A DNA stretch of 64,000 nt, taken from contig NZ_FWFK01000004.1 of assembly GCF_900172265.1 (NCBI RefSeq), forward strand, positions 310,001-374,000, read 5' to 3'. The translations under genes and the position numbers were made by a program. Below are positions 45,843 through 55,140 of this stretch, one piece after another; positions within the stretch are counted from its first letter, which is position 1, and each line of letters opens with the position of its first letter. The notes under the pieces were generated by a model. The model did no database searches and was not told the origin of the DNA. It saw only the letters and a list, made by a program, of their open reading frames with translations. The stretch comes from Roseivivax jejudonensis (GTDB lineage: Bacteria; Pseudomonadota; Alphaproteobacteria; Rhodobacterales; Rhodobacteraceae).

Positions 45843-48611
45843 TCACTCGGCCGCTTGCGGACGACGTCCCGCCGATGCCTGCGCGGCGCGCCCGCGCTGC
45901 ATCCAGACGATCAGGCCCAGGACAAGGAAGGCCGGGATGAACATCAGGTACTTCGACGGCTGCCATTGCGGCTGCAGCACGCGCAGCACCTCCTGATCCC
46001 AGTCGAGGCCGGCATCCTGCGCCGCGCTGTCGAACATGACGTCGTCGATGATGAGGCTGTCGCCCTCCTCGCGGAAGATCAGGCCGGCGTTCTCGAGCCG
46101 TTCGGCCCCCGTCTCGCCCTCGGGCATGTCGAGAAGCGCGGTGAACTCGAGCGGTTCGCCGATCTCGTTCACGCCCGCGATCCGCAGCCGGAGGGGTTCG
46201 CCCACGGGCGTGCCCTCGGCCGCGGCCTCGATGTTCGTCGGCGGCACCGGTTCGTAGGGCGGATAGACCATGTCCATCCAGAAGCCCGGCCGGAACAGCG
46301 TGAACGCAATCAGCAGCAGCGCGATGGTCTCGTAGATCCGGTTCTTGGCGAGGAACCAGCCCTGCGTCGCCGCCGCGAAGAGCAGCATGGCTATGGTGGC
46401 GATCACGAAGACGAAGATCCCCTGTATCCACGTCACGTCGATCAGCAGAAGCTGCGTGTTGAAGATGAACAGGAACGGCAGCGCCGCGGTCCGGAGCGAG
46501 TAGAAGAACGCCACCGCCCCGGTCCGGATCGGATCGCCGCCGGACACCGCCGCGGCGGCAAACGACGCGAGGCCCACGGGCGGCGTCACGTCCGCCATGA
46601 TCCCGAAGTAGAACACGAAGAGGTGCACCGCGATCAGCGGCACGATCAGCCCGTTCTGCTGGCCGAGCGTGACGATCACCGGCGCCAGCAGCGCCGATAC
46701 GACGATGTAGTTGGCCGTCGTCGGCAGGCCCATGCCGAGGATCAGCGACAGGATCGCCGTCAGGAACAGGATCGCGAGGATGTTGCCGCCCGACAGCACC
46801 TCGACCACGTCGGCCAGCGCCGAGCCGACGCCGGTCTGGCTGACCGCGCCGACGATGATGCCCGCCGTCGCCGTCGCGATGCCGATGCCGATCATGTTCC
46901 GCGCGCCGGTCACGAGGCCGTCGATCAGGTCGACCACGCCGTTGCGCGCCGCGGTGGCGTACTGCCCCTGCCCGCGGAACAGCGCCATGAGCGGCCGCTG
47001 CGTGAGCAGGATGAAGATCATGTAGGCCGCCGCGTAGAACGCCGAGAGGCCGGGCGACAGGCGGTCCACCATCAGCGCCCAGACCAGCACCACGACCGGC
47101 AGGATGAAGTGCAGGCCAGAGCGCACCGTCGGCCCCGGCAGCGGCAGCGTCTTGGCGTCGTCCGACATTTCGGGGATCGTCTCTTTCGAGGCGATGTAGA
47201 CGAGCCCGACATAGATTGCCGTCAGCAGCACGAAGAGGATCCAGCCCGCGGTGTCGGGAAAGACCGTTCGGATCCAGCCCATGCCGTAGTAGACGATGAA
47301 CGACAGCGCGCAGATCGCGGCGATGATGAAGGCCATGCCGATCAGCCGCTGGACGATGGGCTTTGGCGTGTACGCGCGCGGCAGCCCCTCCATGCCGGCC
47401 TTCAGCGCCTCGAGGTGCACGATGTAGACGAGCGCGATGTAGGAGATCACGGCCGGCAGGAAGGCGTGCTTGACCACGTCGAAATAGGGGATGCCCACGT
47501 ACTCGACCATCAGGAAGGCCGCGGCGCCCATCACCGGCGGCATGATCTGGCCGTTGACGGAGGAGGCGACCTCGACCGCACCGGCCTTGGACGAGTTGAA
47601 GCCGACCTTCTTCATCAGCGGGATCGTGAAGGTGCCGGTGGTCACCACGTTGGCGATCGACGAGCCGGAGATCAGGCCCGTCATGGCCGACGACACCACG
47701 GCCGCCTTGGCCGGGCCGCCCTTCATGTGGCCCATCAGCGAAAAGGCGACCTGAATGAAGTAGTTGCCAGCCCCCGCCTTATCCAGAAGCGAGCCGAACA
47801 GCACGAAGAGGAACACGAAGGACGTAGAGACCCCGAGCGCAATGCCGAAGACGCCCTGCGTCGTGATCCACTGATGGTTCATCACCACGCCCAACGACTT
47901 CGCCGAGTGCGCGATGAGCTGCGGCATGTAGGGCCCGAGGAACGTGTAGCCGAGGAAGACCGTCGCCACGATCATCAGCGCCGGCCCGAGCGACCGGCGC
48001 GTCGCCTCGAGCAGCAGCAGAAGCCCGATGACGCCGACGACGAGATCCTGCGTGATCGGCGCCCCGACCCGGTTCGAGATTCCTTCGTAGGCCAGGTAGA
48101 TATAAAGGGCGGACCCCGCGCCGAAGAGCGCCAGCGCCCATTCCCATGGCGGCACCCGGTCCTTGGGCGAGCCGAGCAGAACGCAGACGATCACCGCCGC
48201 GCCGATCAGAAGCGTCCACCATGCCGTTCCGCCCGAACCGATGAAGAAGAGGATCGACAGGATCAGCGGCACTGCCACGCCGAGACCGAGCTGGAACGGC
48301 GTACGCGCCGCCGGGAAGGCCATGAAGCCGAGGAACAGCGCGAAGGCGAGGTGGAACGAGCGCGCCTCGGTGGCACCGAAAACGCCGACGCCGATCATGT
48401 AGGGCAAGGGCGAGGCGATCCAGAGCTGGAACAGCGACCACGCGAGCGCCACGACCACGATCAGCTTGCCGACCGGTCCGGAGGGAGAGCGGCCTCCCGC
48501 GTCGGTCGAGGCGACAAGCTGGTCCAGTTCGTCCTGGCTCATCCCGGCGCGTCCGGAGGCTTCGTTCTCCACGGCCGAGGCCTGGAACTGATCCTTGTCC
48601 TTGTCGCTCAT
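45843..48611 (-). CDS. TRAP transporter fused permease (TAXI type)
   Basis: A 922-residue inner-membrane protein in which the small (about 4-TM) and large (about 12-TM) TRAP permease subunits are fused. Hydrophilic N-terminal 55 residues precede the first segments. DctM-like motifs include GLISGSSIANVVTTGTFTIP, NGQIMPPVMGAAAFLMVEYV and GMGLPTTANYIVV. The last about 170 residues include a soluble Glu-rich region and a final hydrophobic segment (YLMFIPAFLVLGLIVW). It imports an organic acid or similar ligand bound by the TAXI protein encoded upstream. It is 153 bp downstream of that gene, with a hairpin between. Confidence 0.93.
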   Translation of the reverse strand: MSDKDKDQFQASAVENEASGRAGMSQDELDQLVASTDAGGRSPSGPVGKLIVVVALAWSLFQLWIASPLPYMIGVGVFGATEARSFHLAFALFLGFMAFPAARTPFQLGLGVAVPLILSILFFIGSGGTAWWTLLIGAAVIVCVLLGSPKDRVPPWEWALALFGAGSALYIYLAYEGISNRVGAPITQDLVVGVIGLLLLLEATRRSLGPALMIVATVFLGYTFLGPYMPQLIAHSAKSLGVVMNHQWITTQGVFGIALGVSTSFVFLFVLFGSLLDKAGAGNYFIQVAFSLMGHMKGGPAKAAVVSSAMTGLISGSSIANVVTTGTFTIPLMKKVGFNSSKAGAVEVASSVNGQIMPPVMGAAAFLMVEYVGIPYFDVVKHAFLPAVISYIALVYIVHLEALKAGMEGLPRAYTPKPIVQRLIGMAFIIAAICALSFIVYYGMGWIRTVFPDTAGWILFVLLTAIYVGLVYIASKETIPEMSDDAKTLPLPGPTVRSGLHFILPVVVLVWALMVDRLSPGLSAFYAAAYMIFILLTQRPLMALFRGQGQYATAARNGVVDLIDGLVTGARNMIGIGIATATAGIIVGAVSQTGVGSALADVVEVLSGGNILAILFLTAILSLILGMGLPTTANYIVVSALLAPVIVTLGQQNGLIVPLIAVHLFVFYFGIMADVTPPVGLASFAAAAVSGGDPIRTGAVAFFYSLRTAALPFLFIFNTQLLLIDVTWIQGIFVFVIATIAMLLFAAATQGWFLAKNRIYETIALLLIAFTLFRPGFWMDMVYPPYEPVPPTNIEAAAEGTPVGEPLRLRIAGVNEIGEPLEFTALLDMPEGETGAERLENAGLIFREEGDSLIIDDVMFDSAAQDAGLDWDQEVLRVLQPQWQPSKYLMFIPAFLVLGLIVWMQRGRAAQASAGRRPQAAE

Positions 48612-48723
48612 CGTCGTGTTCCCTGTCCGTGTCGGCCCGTTGTTCTTGGCGTTGCACAGGCCCGATCGGTACGAGACTGCCCGGGTCCGGAATCATTCAC
48701 CAGAAAAACATTTTAGTGGACGA

Positions 48724-48743
48724 CCCCGCCGCGAGAAGCGGGG
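48724..48743 (-). terminator. Hairpin between TAXI binding protein and permease
   Basis: A 6-bp stem (CCCCGC/GCGGGG) with an 8-nt loop lies 21 nt after the binding-protein stop. A T-run occurs only about 20 nt further. It could lower permease expression relative to the binding protein, as often found in TRAP operons. Confidence 0.4.
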
Positions 48744-48764
48744 CCGCCAATGCTCAGACAGAGA

Positions 48765-49730
48765 TCAGGAGCCGCCGTCCATCCAGCCCTGCTCCTGGTA
48801 GTATCTCTCGGCGCCCGGGTGCAGCGGCGCGGAGAGACCGGCCTGGATCATCTGCTCCTGCTCGAGGTTGCCGAAGGCCGGATGCAGGCGCTTGAAGCGG
48901 TCGAAGTTGTCGAAGACGGCCTTCACCACCTCGTAGACGGTGTCCTCGGCCACGTCGGCGGAGCTGACGAAGGTCGCGCGCACACCGAAGGTCGTCGTGT
49001 CGTCTTCGACGCCCTCGTAGAGCGACGCGGGAATCGTCGCTTCGGCATAGAACGCGTTGTCCGCGATCAGCTGGTCGATGTAGTCGCCGGTCACGTCCAC
49101 GAAGACCGCGTCGCAGCTCGAGAACGCTTCCTGGATCGACCCGTTCGGGTGACCGACCTGGTAGACGAAGGCGTCGATGTTGTTGTCGCAGAGCGCCTGC
49201 GCCTGCTCCGTCGCCTGAAGCTCGGATGCGAGCGAGAACTGGTCGGTGGTCCAGCCGGCGGCTTCCATCACCACGTCCATCGTCGCCCGCTGGCCGGAGC
49301 CCGGGTTGCCGATGTTCACGCGCTTGCCCTCGAGGTCATCGAAGGTCTCGATGCCGGCATCGGCCCGCGCGACCACGGTGAACGGCTCGGGGTGGACGGA
49401 GAACACCGCGCGGAGCGCCTCGTAGGGCTCTTCGAACGATGCCTCGCCGTTGTAGCCGTAGTACTGCTGGTCGGACTGCGCGACGCCCATCGTCTGGTCG
49501 CCCGACTTGATCGCGTTGATGTTCGCGACCGAACCACCGGTCGACGGCGCGGTGCACTGAAGGCCATGCTCTTCGGTTCCGCGGTTCACGAGACGGCAGA
49601 TCGACTGCCCCACCACGTAGTAGACGCCGGTCTGGCCGCCGGTTCCGATGGTGATGAACTCGTTCTGCGCGATGGCGCCGGTGCCGGCAAAGAGCGCGGC
49701 GACGGCAACGAGTGTTCCGGTGTGCTTCAT
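48765..49730 (-). CDS. TAXI-family TRAP solute-binding protein
   Basis: A 321-residue periplasmic protein. Residues 1-21 (MKHTGTLVAVAALFAGTGAIA) are a signal peptide. The family opening EFITIGTGGQTGVYYVVGQ, then GSVANINAIKSGDQTMGVAQSDQ, then KRVNIGNPGSGQRATMDVVM are diagnostic of the TAXI group (TIGR02122-type). The start at 49730 has AGGGAGA 6 nt upstream and gives the best signal; an upstream start at 49754 adds eight residues. Ligand unknown. It is the first gene of the transporter-usp-amine operon. Confidence 0.95.
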   Translation of the reverse strand: MKHTGTLVAVAALFAGTGAIAQNEFITIGTGGQTGVYYVVGQSICRLVNRGTEEHGLQCTAPSTGGSVANINAIKSGDQTMGVAQSDQQYYGYNGEASFEEPYEALRAVFSVHPEPFTVVARADAGIETFDDLEGKRVNIGNPGSGQRATMDVVMEAAGWTTDQFSLASELQATEQAQALCDNNIDAFVYQVGHPNGSIQEAFSSCDAVFVDVTGDYIDQLIADNAFYAEATIPASLYEGVEDDTTTFGVRATFVSSADVAEDTVYEVVKAVFDNFDRFKRLHPAFGNLEQEQMIQAGLSAPLHPGAERYYQEQGWMDGGS

Positions 49731-50093
49731 CTCATTCTCCCTGGATGTCGTCATGGCTGGGGGCGTTCATACCGAGGGGCTGCGCCAAGCGGCCCGAAGG
49801 GTCCGGCCGGTCGGCGACGCGACGCCCGCGGCGACCCGGCATGATGATGATACGCTCCCCCATCGCTTTCGACGTTAACAGGGAGCCAAAGGTAATCAAG
49901 CGCCGGAAATCAGGCACTTAGAGACGGAAAATCAAGGCGCGGGGCAAGATCCCGCTGTCGCGGAACCGCGACGGCGCCGCAAAAGTGCGAAAGTTATCAA
50001 ATCATTAATCGGTCATTCTGAAACAATTGACCGTGGCGGGACGATCAGCGGTGTCGGCCTGCCGGATTCCCGCAAGCCCGCCTTTGCGCACAC
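49731..50093. other. 363-bp intergenic region before the TRAP/amine operon
   Basis: No gene seen. It probably carries the promoter of the TAXI gene (minus strand) and the 3' end of the Mla operon. An A/T-rich patch at about 50000-50030 and a perfect 16-bp palindrome (49957-49972, GTCGCGGAACCGCGAC) are the only structures I can point out. I cannot fix a promoter. Confidence 0.6.
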
Positions 50094-50705
50094 TCAGATC
50101 CGCGCCAGCGCCCACTCGGCGAACGCAACGAACAGCCTGTCGGACGCCGCGTCGAAGGCCGCGACGAGGCTCGGCGTCGCGGTGTCGGCGGCCCGCGCCG
50201 ACGACTCGAACGTGCGGCTGGCGATGATGCGCACGCCCTCCTCGCGCACGAGCTGCACCCGCATCCGAAGACGCACCTCCGCGCCCTCGCCGCTCTCGTC
50301 CGCTTCGGCCTGGAAATCGATGATGTCGGTGACGATGGCGATGTCGCCCGACAGCCCCAGCGGCGTGCGCCCGGCATAGCGGAACGCCTCGGTCTCCTGC
50401 AGCGTGCGCAGCATCAGCGACTGCACCATCACCGGCACCTCCTCGCCCCAGCGGGCGTCGGGAAGGTACTGCGCCTGCAGCGCCGAAGGCCGGATCATGA
50501 TCCGGTCGGTGGCGAGCGCGCCGGTCGTCGTCGGCTCTTCCACGATCACGTCGAGCGCGCGGGCGCCGCCCTGCGGCACCGCCTCGGGCGCGCGCAGCTC
50601 GTAGACGTCGAGAACGCTCGTCGCCTCGCCCAGCGCCGACAGGGCGGAGCAGCCGGGCAGCAGGACAAGACACAGAAGGGCGGCGGATAGGCGCATCGGG
50701 ATCAC
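50094..50705 (-). CDS. ABC-type transport auxiliary lipoprotein (MlaB/PqiC-like partner)
   Basis: A 203-residue outer-membrane or periplasmic lipoprotein. The signal ends in the lipobox LLPGC (Cys19). The mature part fits the ABC-transport auxiliary (PqiC-like) domain, with YELRAPEAVPQGG, RIMIRPSALQAQYL and WGEEVPVMVQSLMLRTLQ. The start GTG at 50705 overlaps the mlaD stop (GTGA), so it is coupled; an ATG at 50696 is also possible. It is the last gene of the lipid-transport operon. Confidence 0.87.
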   Translation of the reverse strand: MIPMRLSAALLCLVLLPGCSALSALGEATSVLDVYELRAPEAVPQGGARALDVIVEEPTTTGALATDRIMIRPSALQAQYLPDARWGEEVPVMVQSLMLRTLQETEAFRYAGRTPLGLSGDIAIVTDIIDFQAEADESGEGAEVRLRMRVQLVREEGVRIIASRTFESSARAADTATPSLVAAFDAASDRLFVAFAEWALARI

Positions 50706-52879
50706 CGTCGGAACGTGGGCGTGTCGCGGTCGAGCAGGAACCGCGCGGGGTCGCGGCTGATCTGCTCGGTCAACCGGTCGAGATTGCGGATCAGCGCGCG
50801 TGTCTCGCTGGCGAGCTGGGTGTATTGCGGCAAGCCGTCGCCGGCAAAGCTCGACAGCGGCGCGCCGGTCTCGGCCACCAGCGTGCGGATGTCGCGGAAC
50901 AGCTGCTCGGCCTCCGCGGCGGCGTCCCGCACATCGCCGGTGACGGCGGGAATGTCCTCGGACACCTGCGCCACGGCGCCCTCCAGAGAGGTGATGGCCC
51001 GTCTGAGGTCAGCGGTGATGGTGCCGATGTCCTCGTTCAGGATCCGCTCCGCCCCGTCGATCACCGGCAGCGCCCGGCTGAAGGCATCCTCGACAACCGC
51101 GAGCGTCTGCTCGCCCGAGGCCAGCGCCGAATTCACCGCGTCGAGGGTGGTGTTCGCCCGCGCGAAGGTCGTAGTCGCCGCCGACATCGCCGCCTCGGCC
51201 TCTTCGGAGAGCCCGTCGATCCGTCCGGTCGCCGCCGACAGGTCGGCGCCCACGGTCTCGATCATCTCACGGGCCCGGCGGGTCGCGCCGCGCACGTCCT
51301 CGACGATCACCGGAAGATCCTGCTCGGCCGCCTGCGACACCGTGCGGATCGCCGCCGCCGCATCGGCGGTCACCGCGCGTGCCTCCGCGACCAGCGCCGC
51401 GCCGTCGCCGGTCACGAGCGCATCCACGGAGGCCACCGCCCGGTCGACGCTTTCCGCCGTGGTTTCGAGCTGGCCGACGAGCGCGCGCGCCTCGGCGATC
51501 ACCGGCGCCGCCTCGTCGAGCCGCGCCGTGGCCGACTCGCCCGCGCCCTCGATCGCGCCCAGCGCGCCCTCGGCCCGCGCGCTCAGCGTGTCGAGATCGC
51601 CGCGCAGGTCGTCGACCGCCGCGCGCAGCGTATCCGCCAGCGCCGGCAGGTCATCGGACAGCAGCGCATCGGCGCTCTCGAGCGTGCCGGTCGCCGCGGC
51701 GACCGTGCTCTCCGACGTGGCAAGGAATCCGCGGCCCTGCTCGGCCAGCGCCGACACCTCGTCGACTGCCGCGACCACGTCCTCGAGCGCCGCCCGGCTC
51801 TCGACCAGGACCGCGGTGAACTCACCTTCCATCAGGTCGTCGAAATAGGTCGCTGCCTCGTCGATGTTGGCCGTCGCGATCTCCAGGTCCGCGACGAGGT
51901 CGAGGGTGTCGTCGATCAGCGGTTCGGCCTCGGCGAACCGCGCCAGCGCCTCGCCCGCCGCCCGATCGAGATTGGCCAGCATCCCGTCCGCGCGCCGCGC
52001 CACGTCCAGCGTCTCGCGGCGCAGGTCCGCCACCCCCGCCTGCAGCTCGATCGTCAGCGCCGGAAGGTCGTTCGAGAGATAGCCGTTCGCGCTTTCGATG
52101 GTGCGCGTGGCCGCGTCCAGCGTCACCTCGCCGCGGCCCAGCAGGCTCTGACCCTCGACGGCCAGGTCGCCGATATCCGCGAGCGTGCGGTCCGCCGTCT
52201 CCAGCACCACGGACACGTCCCCCGACAGGTTCTCGAGCGTGGTGTTGAAGCGGTCGACCTCTCGCGCGAAGTCCGAGATCTCGTCGGTGACGTTCGAGAA
52301 ATCCTCCAGCACGGCCGAGAAATCGTCCGACGCGGCCTCGACGTTGATGAGGATGTTGTCGATCCGGTTCTGGTTGTCCGGCGACAGGATCGTGTTGATG
52401 TTGCGTACCGTCGCCAGTGCCTCCTCGAGCAGTTCCGGCGCGTCGCGGGTGAGCGACTGGAACACCGAGCTGCCCGCCGGAATTGTCGGAATGTCCTCCT
52501 CGGCGGCCTGGTCCAGGAGCGGCGTATCGCGCGCGCCGGCGCTGATGCCGACATAGGACACGCCGGTCACGCCCTGGCTTTCGACCGTCGCCTCCGACGT
52601 CGTGCGCACTGGCGTCGCGGCATCGACCTCCAGCCGGACGAGCACCGTCCCGTCGCGGTCGGGCGAGAGGCGGATGTCTGCCACCTGGCCCACCGGCAGA
52701 CCGGCGAAGCGCACGTCGGCGGCCTCCGACAGGCCCGCGACGCTCTCGAAGCGGACGTCGTAATAGGCGAACTGGCGGTCGAGCTCGATGCGCGCGAACC
52801 ACAGGAAGCCCAGCACGATCGCCGCCGCGCCAAGGAGCGTGAACGCCCCGATGAGGATGTAGTTGGCCCGCGTTTCCAT
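50702..52879 (-). CDS. mlaD: MlaD/MCE-domain lipid transport protein
   Basis: A 725-residue protein. An N-terminal anchor (about 8-28, LIGAFTLLGAAAIVLGFLWF) is followed by one MCE domain (about 38-120: YYDVRFESVAGLSEAADVRF and VTGVSYVGISAG). More than 500 residues of helical, coiled-coil-prone, Ala/Glu/Asp/Val-rich repeats follow. That tail is far longer than in E. coli MlaD (183 residues) and could form a periplasm-spanning needle, as in tunnel-type MCE proteins (inference). It lies 3 bp after mlaF. Confidence 0.9.
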   Translation of the reverse strand: METRANYILIGAFTLLGAAAIVLGFLWFARIELDRQFAYYDVRFESVAGLSEAADVRFAGLPVGQVADIRLSPDRDGTVLVRLEVDAATPVRTTSEATVESQGVTGVSYVGISAGARDTPLLDQAAEEDIPTIPAGSSVFQSLTRDAPELLEEALATVRNINTILSPDNQNRIDNILINVEAASDDFSAVLEDFSNVTDEISDFAREVDRFNTTLENLSGDVSVVLETADRTLADIGDLAVEGQSLLGRGEVTLDAATRTIESANGYLSNDLPALTIELQAGVADLRRETLDVARRADGMLANLDRAAGEALARFAEAEPLIDDTLDLVADLEIATANIDEAATYFDDLMEGEFTAVLVESRAALEDVVAAVDEVSALAEQGRGFLATSESTVAAATGTLESADALLSDDLPALADTLRAAVDDLRGDLDTLSARAEGALGAIEGAGESATARLDEAAPVIAEARALVGQLETTAESVDRAVASVDALVTGDGAALVAEARAVTADAAAAIRTVSQAAEQDLPVIVEDVRGATRRAREMIETVGADLSAATGRIDGLSEEAEAAMSAATTTFARANTTLDAVNSALASGEQTLAVVEDAFSRALPVIDGAERILNEDIGTITADLRRAITSLEGAVAQVSEDIPAVTGDVRDAAAEAEQLFRDIRTLVAETGAPLSSFAGDGLPQYTQLASETRALIRNLDRLTEQISRDPARFLLDRDTPTFRR

Positions 52880-52882
52880 CGC

Positions 52883-53656
52883 CTAGCCCTGTCCGCCCGC
52901 CGGACGCGCTGCGCGCGCGCGCGGCCCCTGGAAGTAATCGCGCACCCAGGGATGATCGACGTCCAGCATCTCGCGCATCGTCCCGGTCACCAGTACCCGC
53001 CGCTCGGCGAGCACCGCCACCCGGTCGCACACCGCGTGCAGCGTGTCGAGATCGTGCGTCACCAGAAAGACCGTTAGACCGAGGCTGTCGCCGAGTCCAC
53101 GGATCAGCCGGTCGAACTCCGCCGCCCCGATCGGGTCGAGCCCGGCGGTCGGCTCGTCGAGGAACACGATCTCGGGATCGTGCGCCAGCGCCCGCGCGAG
53201 CCCCGCCCGCTTGCGCATGCCCCCCGAGAGCTCCGACGGGTACTTGCCGCCTGCGTCCCACGGCAGGCCGGCCATCGAGATCTTCAGGTCGGCAAGCTCG
53301 CGCCGCAGCCGCGGCGCCAACCCCGTCACCCGGCGCAGCGGCACCTCGACGTTCTCGCGCACCGTCAGCGACGAAAACAGCGCCCCGTCCTGGAACATCA
53401 CCCCGATCCGGCCCTCGAGCGCCGCCCGCTCGGCTTCGGTCCGCGGCGGCACCCGCCGGCCCAGAACCTCGATCTCGCCCGCCTGCGGCCGGTTGAGCCC
53501 GACGATGGTGCGCAGGAGCACCGACTTGCCCGTGCCCGAGCCGCCCACCACGCCGAGGATCTCGCCGCGCGTCACCTCGAGGTCGAGCCCGTCGTGCACC
53601 ACCTGTCGGCCGAACGCCGTCACCAGCCCCCGGACCGAGATCACCGTCTCCGCCAT
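52883..53656 (-). CDS. mlaF: MlaF-like ABC ATPase
   Basis: A 257-residue ATPase. Walker A is GGSGTGKSVLL, the Q-loop region is GVMFQDGALFSSLTVREN, the signature is LSGGMRKRAGLARAL, and Walker B is IVFLDEPTAGLDP. A His switch (LVTHDLDTLH) follows. The FQDGALFSS and SELSGGMRKR segments are characteristic of the Mla group. The start at 53656 overlaps the mlaE stop by one base. It energises lipid movement through the mlaE permease. Confidence 0.94.
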   Translation of the reverse strand: MAETVISVRGLVTAFGRQVVHDGLDLEVTRGEILGVVGGSGTGKSVLLRTIVGLNRPQAGEIEVLGRRVPPRTEAERAALEGRIGVMFQDGALFSSLTVRENVEVPLRRVTGLAPRLRRELADLKISMAGLPWDAGGKYPSELSGGMRKRAGLARALAHDPEIVFLDEPTAGLDPIGAAEFDRLIRGLGDSLGLTVFLVTHDLDTLHAVCDRVAVLAERRVLVTGTMREMLDVDHPWVRDYFQGPRARAARPAGGQG

Positions 53657-54783
53657 CAGATCCCGATCTCCGCGAACAGCACCGAGAACACGGCGTCGGC
53701 GACGATCACCGCGAAGATCGCGGTGACGACCGCCGCCGAGGTCTGCCGCCCGAGGCTTTCGGCATTGCCACGCACGCGCATGCCGGCGTGGCAGCCGACC
53801 ACGCCGATGATCAGCGCGAAGACCGGCGCCTTGATCAGCCCGATGACGTAATTGGCCACGTCCGTGCCCTCGACGAGCCGTGTCAGGAACATCGGCGGCG
53901 AGATGTCGAGCACCAGCCACGCCATGATTCCCCCGCCGACAAGGCCCGCGGCATTGGCGATCAGCGCGAGGATCGGCAGCATCAGCAGAAGCGCCAGCAC
54001 CCGCGGCACGAACAGCATCGTGCCGGGATCGAGCCCCAGCGTGCGCATCGCGTCGATCTCCTCGCGCATCTTCATCGACCCGATCGCGGCCGTGAAGGCC
54101 GAGGCGGTGCGCCCGGCGACGATGATCGAGGTCAGAAGCACGCCCAGTTCGCGCAGGATCGAGATCGCGATCAGGTCGACGACGAAGACCTCGGCACCGA
54201 ACTGGCGCAGCTGCGTCGCACCCTGAAAGGCCAGCACGATCCCGATCAGAAACGCCATCAGCGCCACGATCGGCACCGCCTGGACGCCGACCGCCTCGCA
54301 ATGGTGGACGAGCGCGGTCAGCCGGAACTCGCGCGGCCGCACGATCCCGCGCGCCAGGCGCGCGAGGATCAGGCCCAGCATGTCGAGAAGCTCGGCGCCG
54401 AACCGGCCCGCACCGGCGACGCGCCGCCCGACACCGGCCAGCCGCTCGGCCGCGCCCCGCCGCGCCGCGGGGGCCGGCGCCGCCGCCGGCTCCGCCGCCG
54501 CGACGGTTTCCAGAAGCGCCGCGTGCGCCGGCGACGCGCCCGCGATCCGGGCGCCCTTTCCCTCGGCGGCCAGCCGCGCCTCGAGCCGGGTCACCACGTG
54601 CGCGCCGGCGGTGTCCATCCGCTCGACCCGCGACAGGTCGATCGTCACTGGCCGCTCGGCCCCGACCCGGCTCAATGCCCGGTCGAGCGCCGGCACTTCG
54701 GCGAGCGTCAGCCGCCCCGACAGGCAAAGCCGGGTCGCGGCGTCCTCTGCGACGGTCTCGATCTGGGCGGCGGTCTCGGTCAT
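53656..54783 (-). CDS. mlaE: MlaE-like permease with N-terminal STAS domain
   Basis: A 375-residue protein. Residues 1-100 form a STAS-type domain (RLTLAEVPALDRALSRVG, VTIDLSRVERMDTAGAHVV) equivalent to MlaB in fused form. A linker rich in Ala/Pro (about 100-125) leads to the MlaE permease: VPIVALMAFLIGIVLAFQGA, LGVLLTSIIVAGRTASAFTA and MKMREEIDAMRTLGLDP. The start at 54783 gives MTETAAQIETV; the longer open frame is not family-like. It is the first gene of the operon mlaE-mlaF-mlaD-lipoprotein. No mlaC is present. Confidence 0.94.
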   Translation of the reverse strand: MTETAAQIETVAEDAATRLCLSGRLTLAEVPALDRALSRVGAERPVTIDLSRVERMDTAGAHVVTRLEARLAAEGKGARIAGASPAHAALLETVAAAEPAAAPAPAARRGAAERLAGVGRRVAGAGRFGAELLDMLGLILARLARGIVRPREFRLTALVHHCEAVGVQAVPIVALMAFLIGIVLAFQGATQLRQFGAEVFVVDLIAISILRELGVLLTSIIVAGRTASAFTAAIGSMKMREEIDAMRTLGLDPGTMLFVPRVLALLLMLPILALIANAAGLVGGGIMAWLVLDISPPMFLTRLVEGTDVANYVIGLIKAPVFALIIGVVGCHAGMRVRGNAESLGRQTSAAVVTAIFAVIVADAVFSVLFAEIGI

Positions 54784-55140
54784 GCTGCGGCAGCAAACGT
54801 CCCGTCGCCCGGAAAGGCAAGCACCCGCAACGCCGCGCGTGCAGGTTCCGCCCGCGGCGCACCGGCGGATGCCTCTGAAGCCACCCCGCCGGTCCCGTCC
54901 CGCGCCCGGATCCGCCCGGTCCGACGCGCCGCCCCCGTCGTCGTATCCGTCCAACTGCGCCGGGGCCCGCGCCCCGCGGCGCGTCTCGCACCCACCTCCC
55001 GCTCGCCGCAACCGGCCCGGACGACACCGGACCGATGCCCCTGTCTTCTTCTTGGCCGAAATACTCCGGGGAGCGCGAGGGGCAGCGCCCCTCGCTCCGC
55101 CACGCCCTCGGGGCCGGACGCCGGTCGCGCGGCGTGCCGC
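54784..55140. other. 357-bp intergenic region with dispersed repeat
   Basis: No gene seen. It must contain the mla operon promoter (minus strand, near 54784-54850) and the 3' end of trkH. The only clear element is copy B of the 54-bp palindromic repeat. Confidence 0.75.
55045..55098 (-). repeat. 54-bp dispersed palindromic repeat, copy B
   Basis: Read on the minus strand it matches copy A (38854-38907) with three mismatches (in the TA.TT.GG.CC part). The strongest element is the palindrome GCGAGGGGC-GCT-GCCCCTCGC. It lies 42 bp downstream of the trkH stop. Confidence 0.85.

Noticed and set aside
45381-48716. A 1111-codon open frame on the plus strand
   Set aside because: It is antisense to the TRAP permease and usp genes, and its translation is low-complexity His/Arg/Asp-rich, as expected from the reverse of a GC-rich membrane gene.
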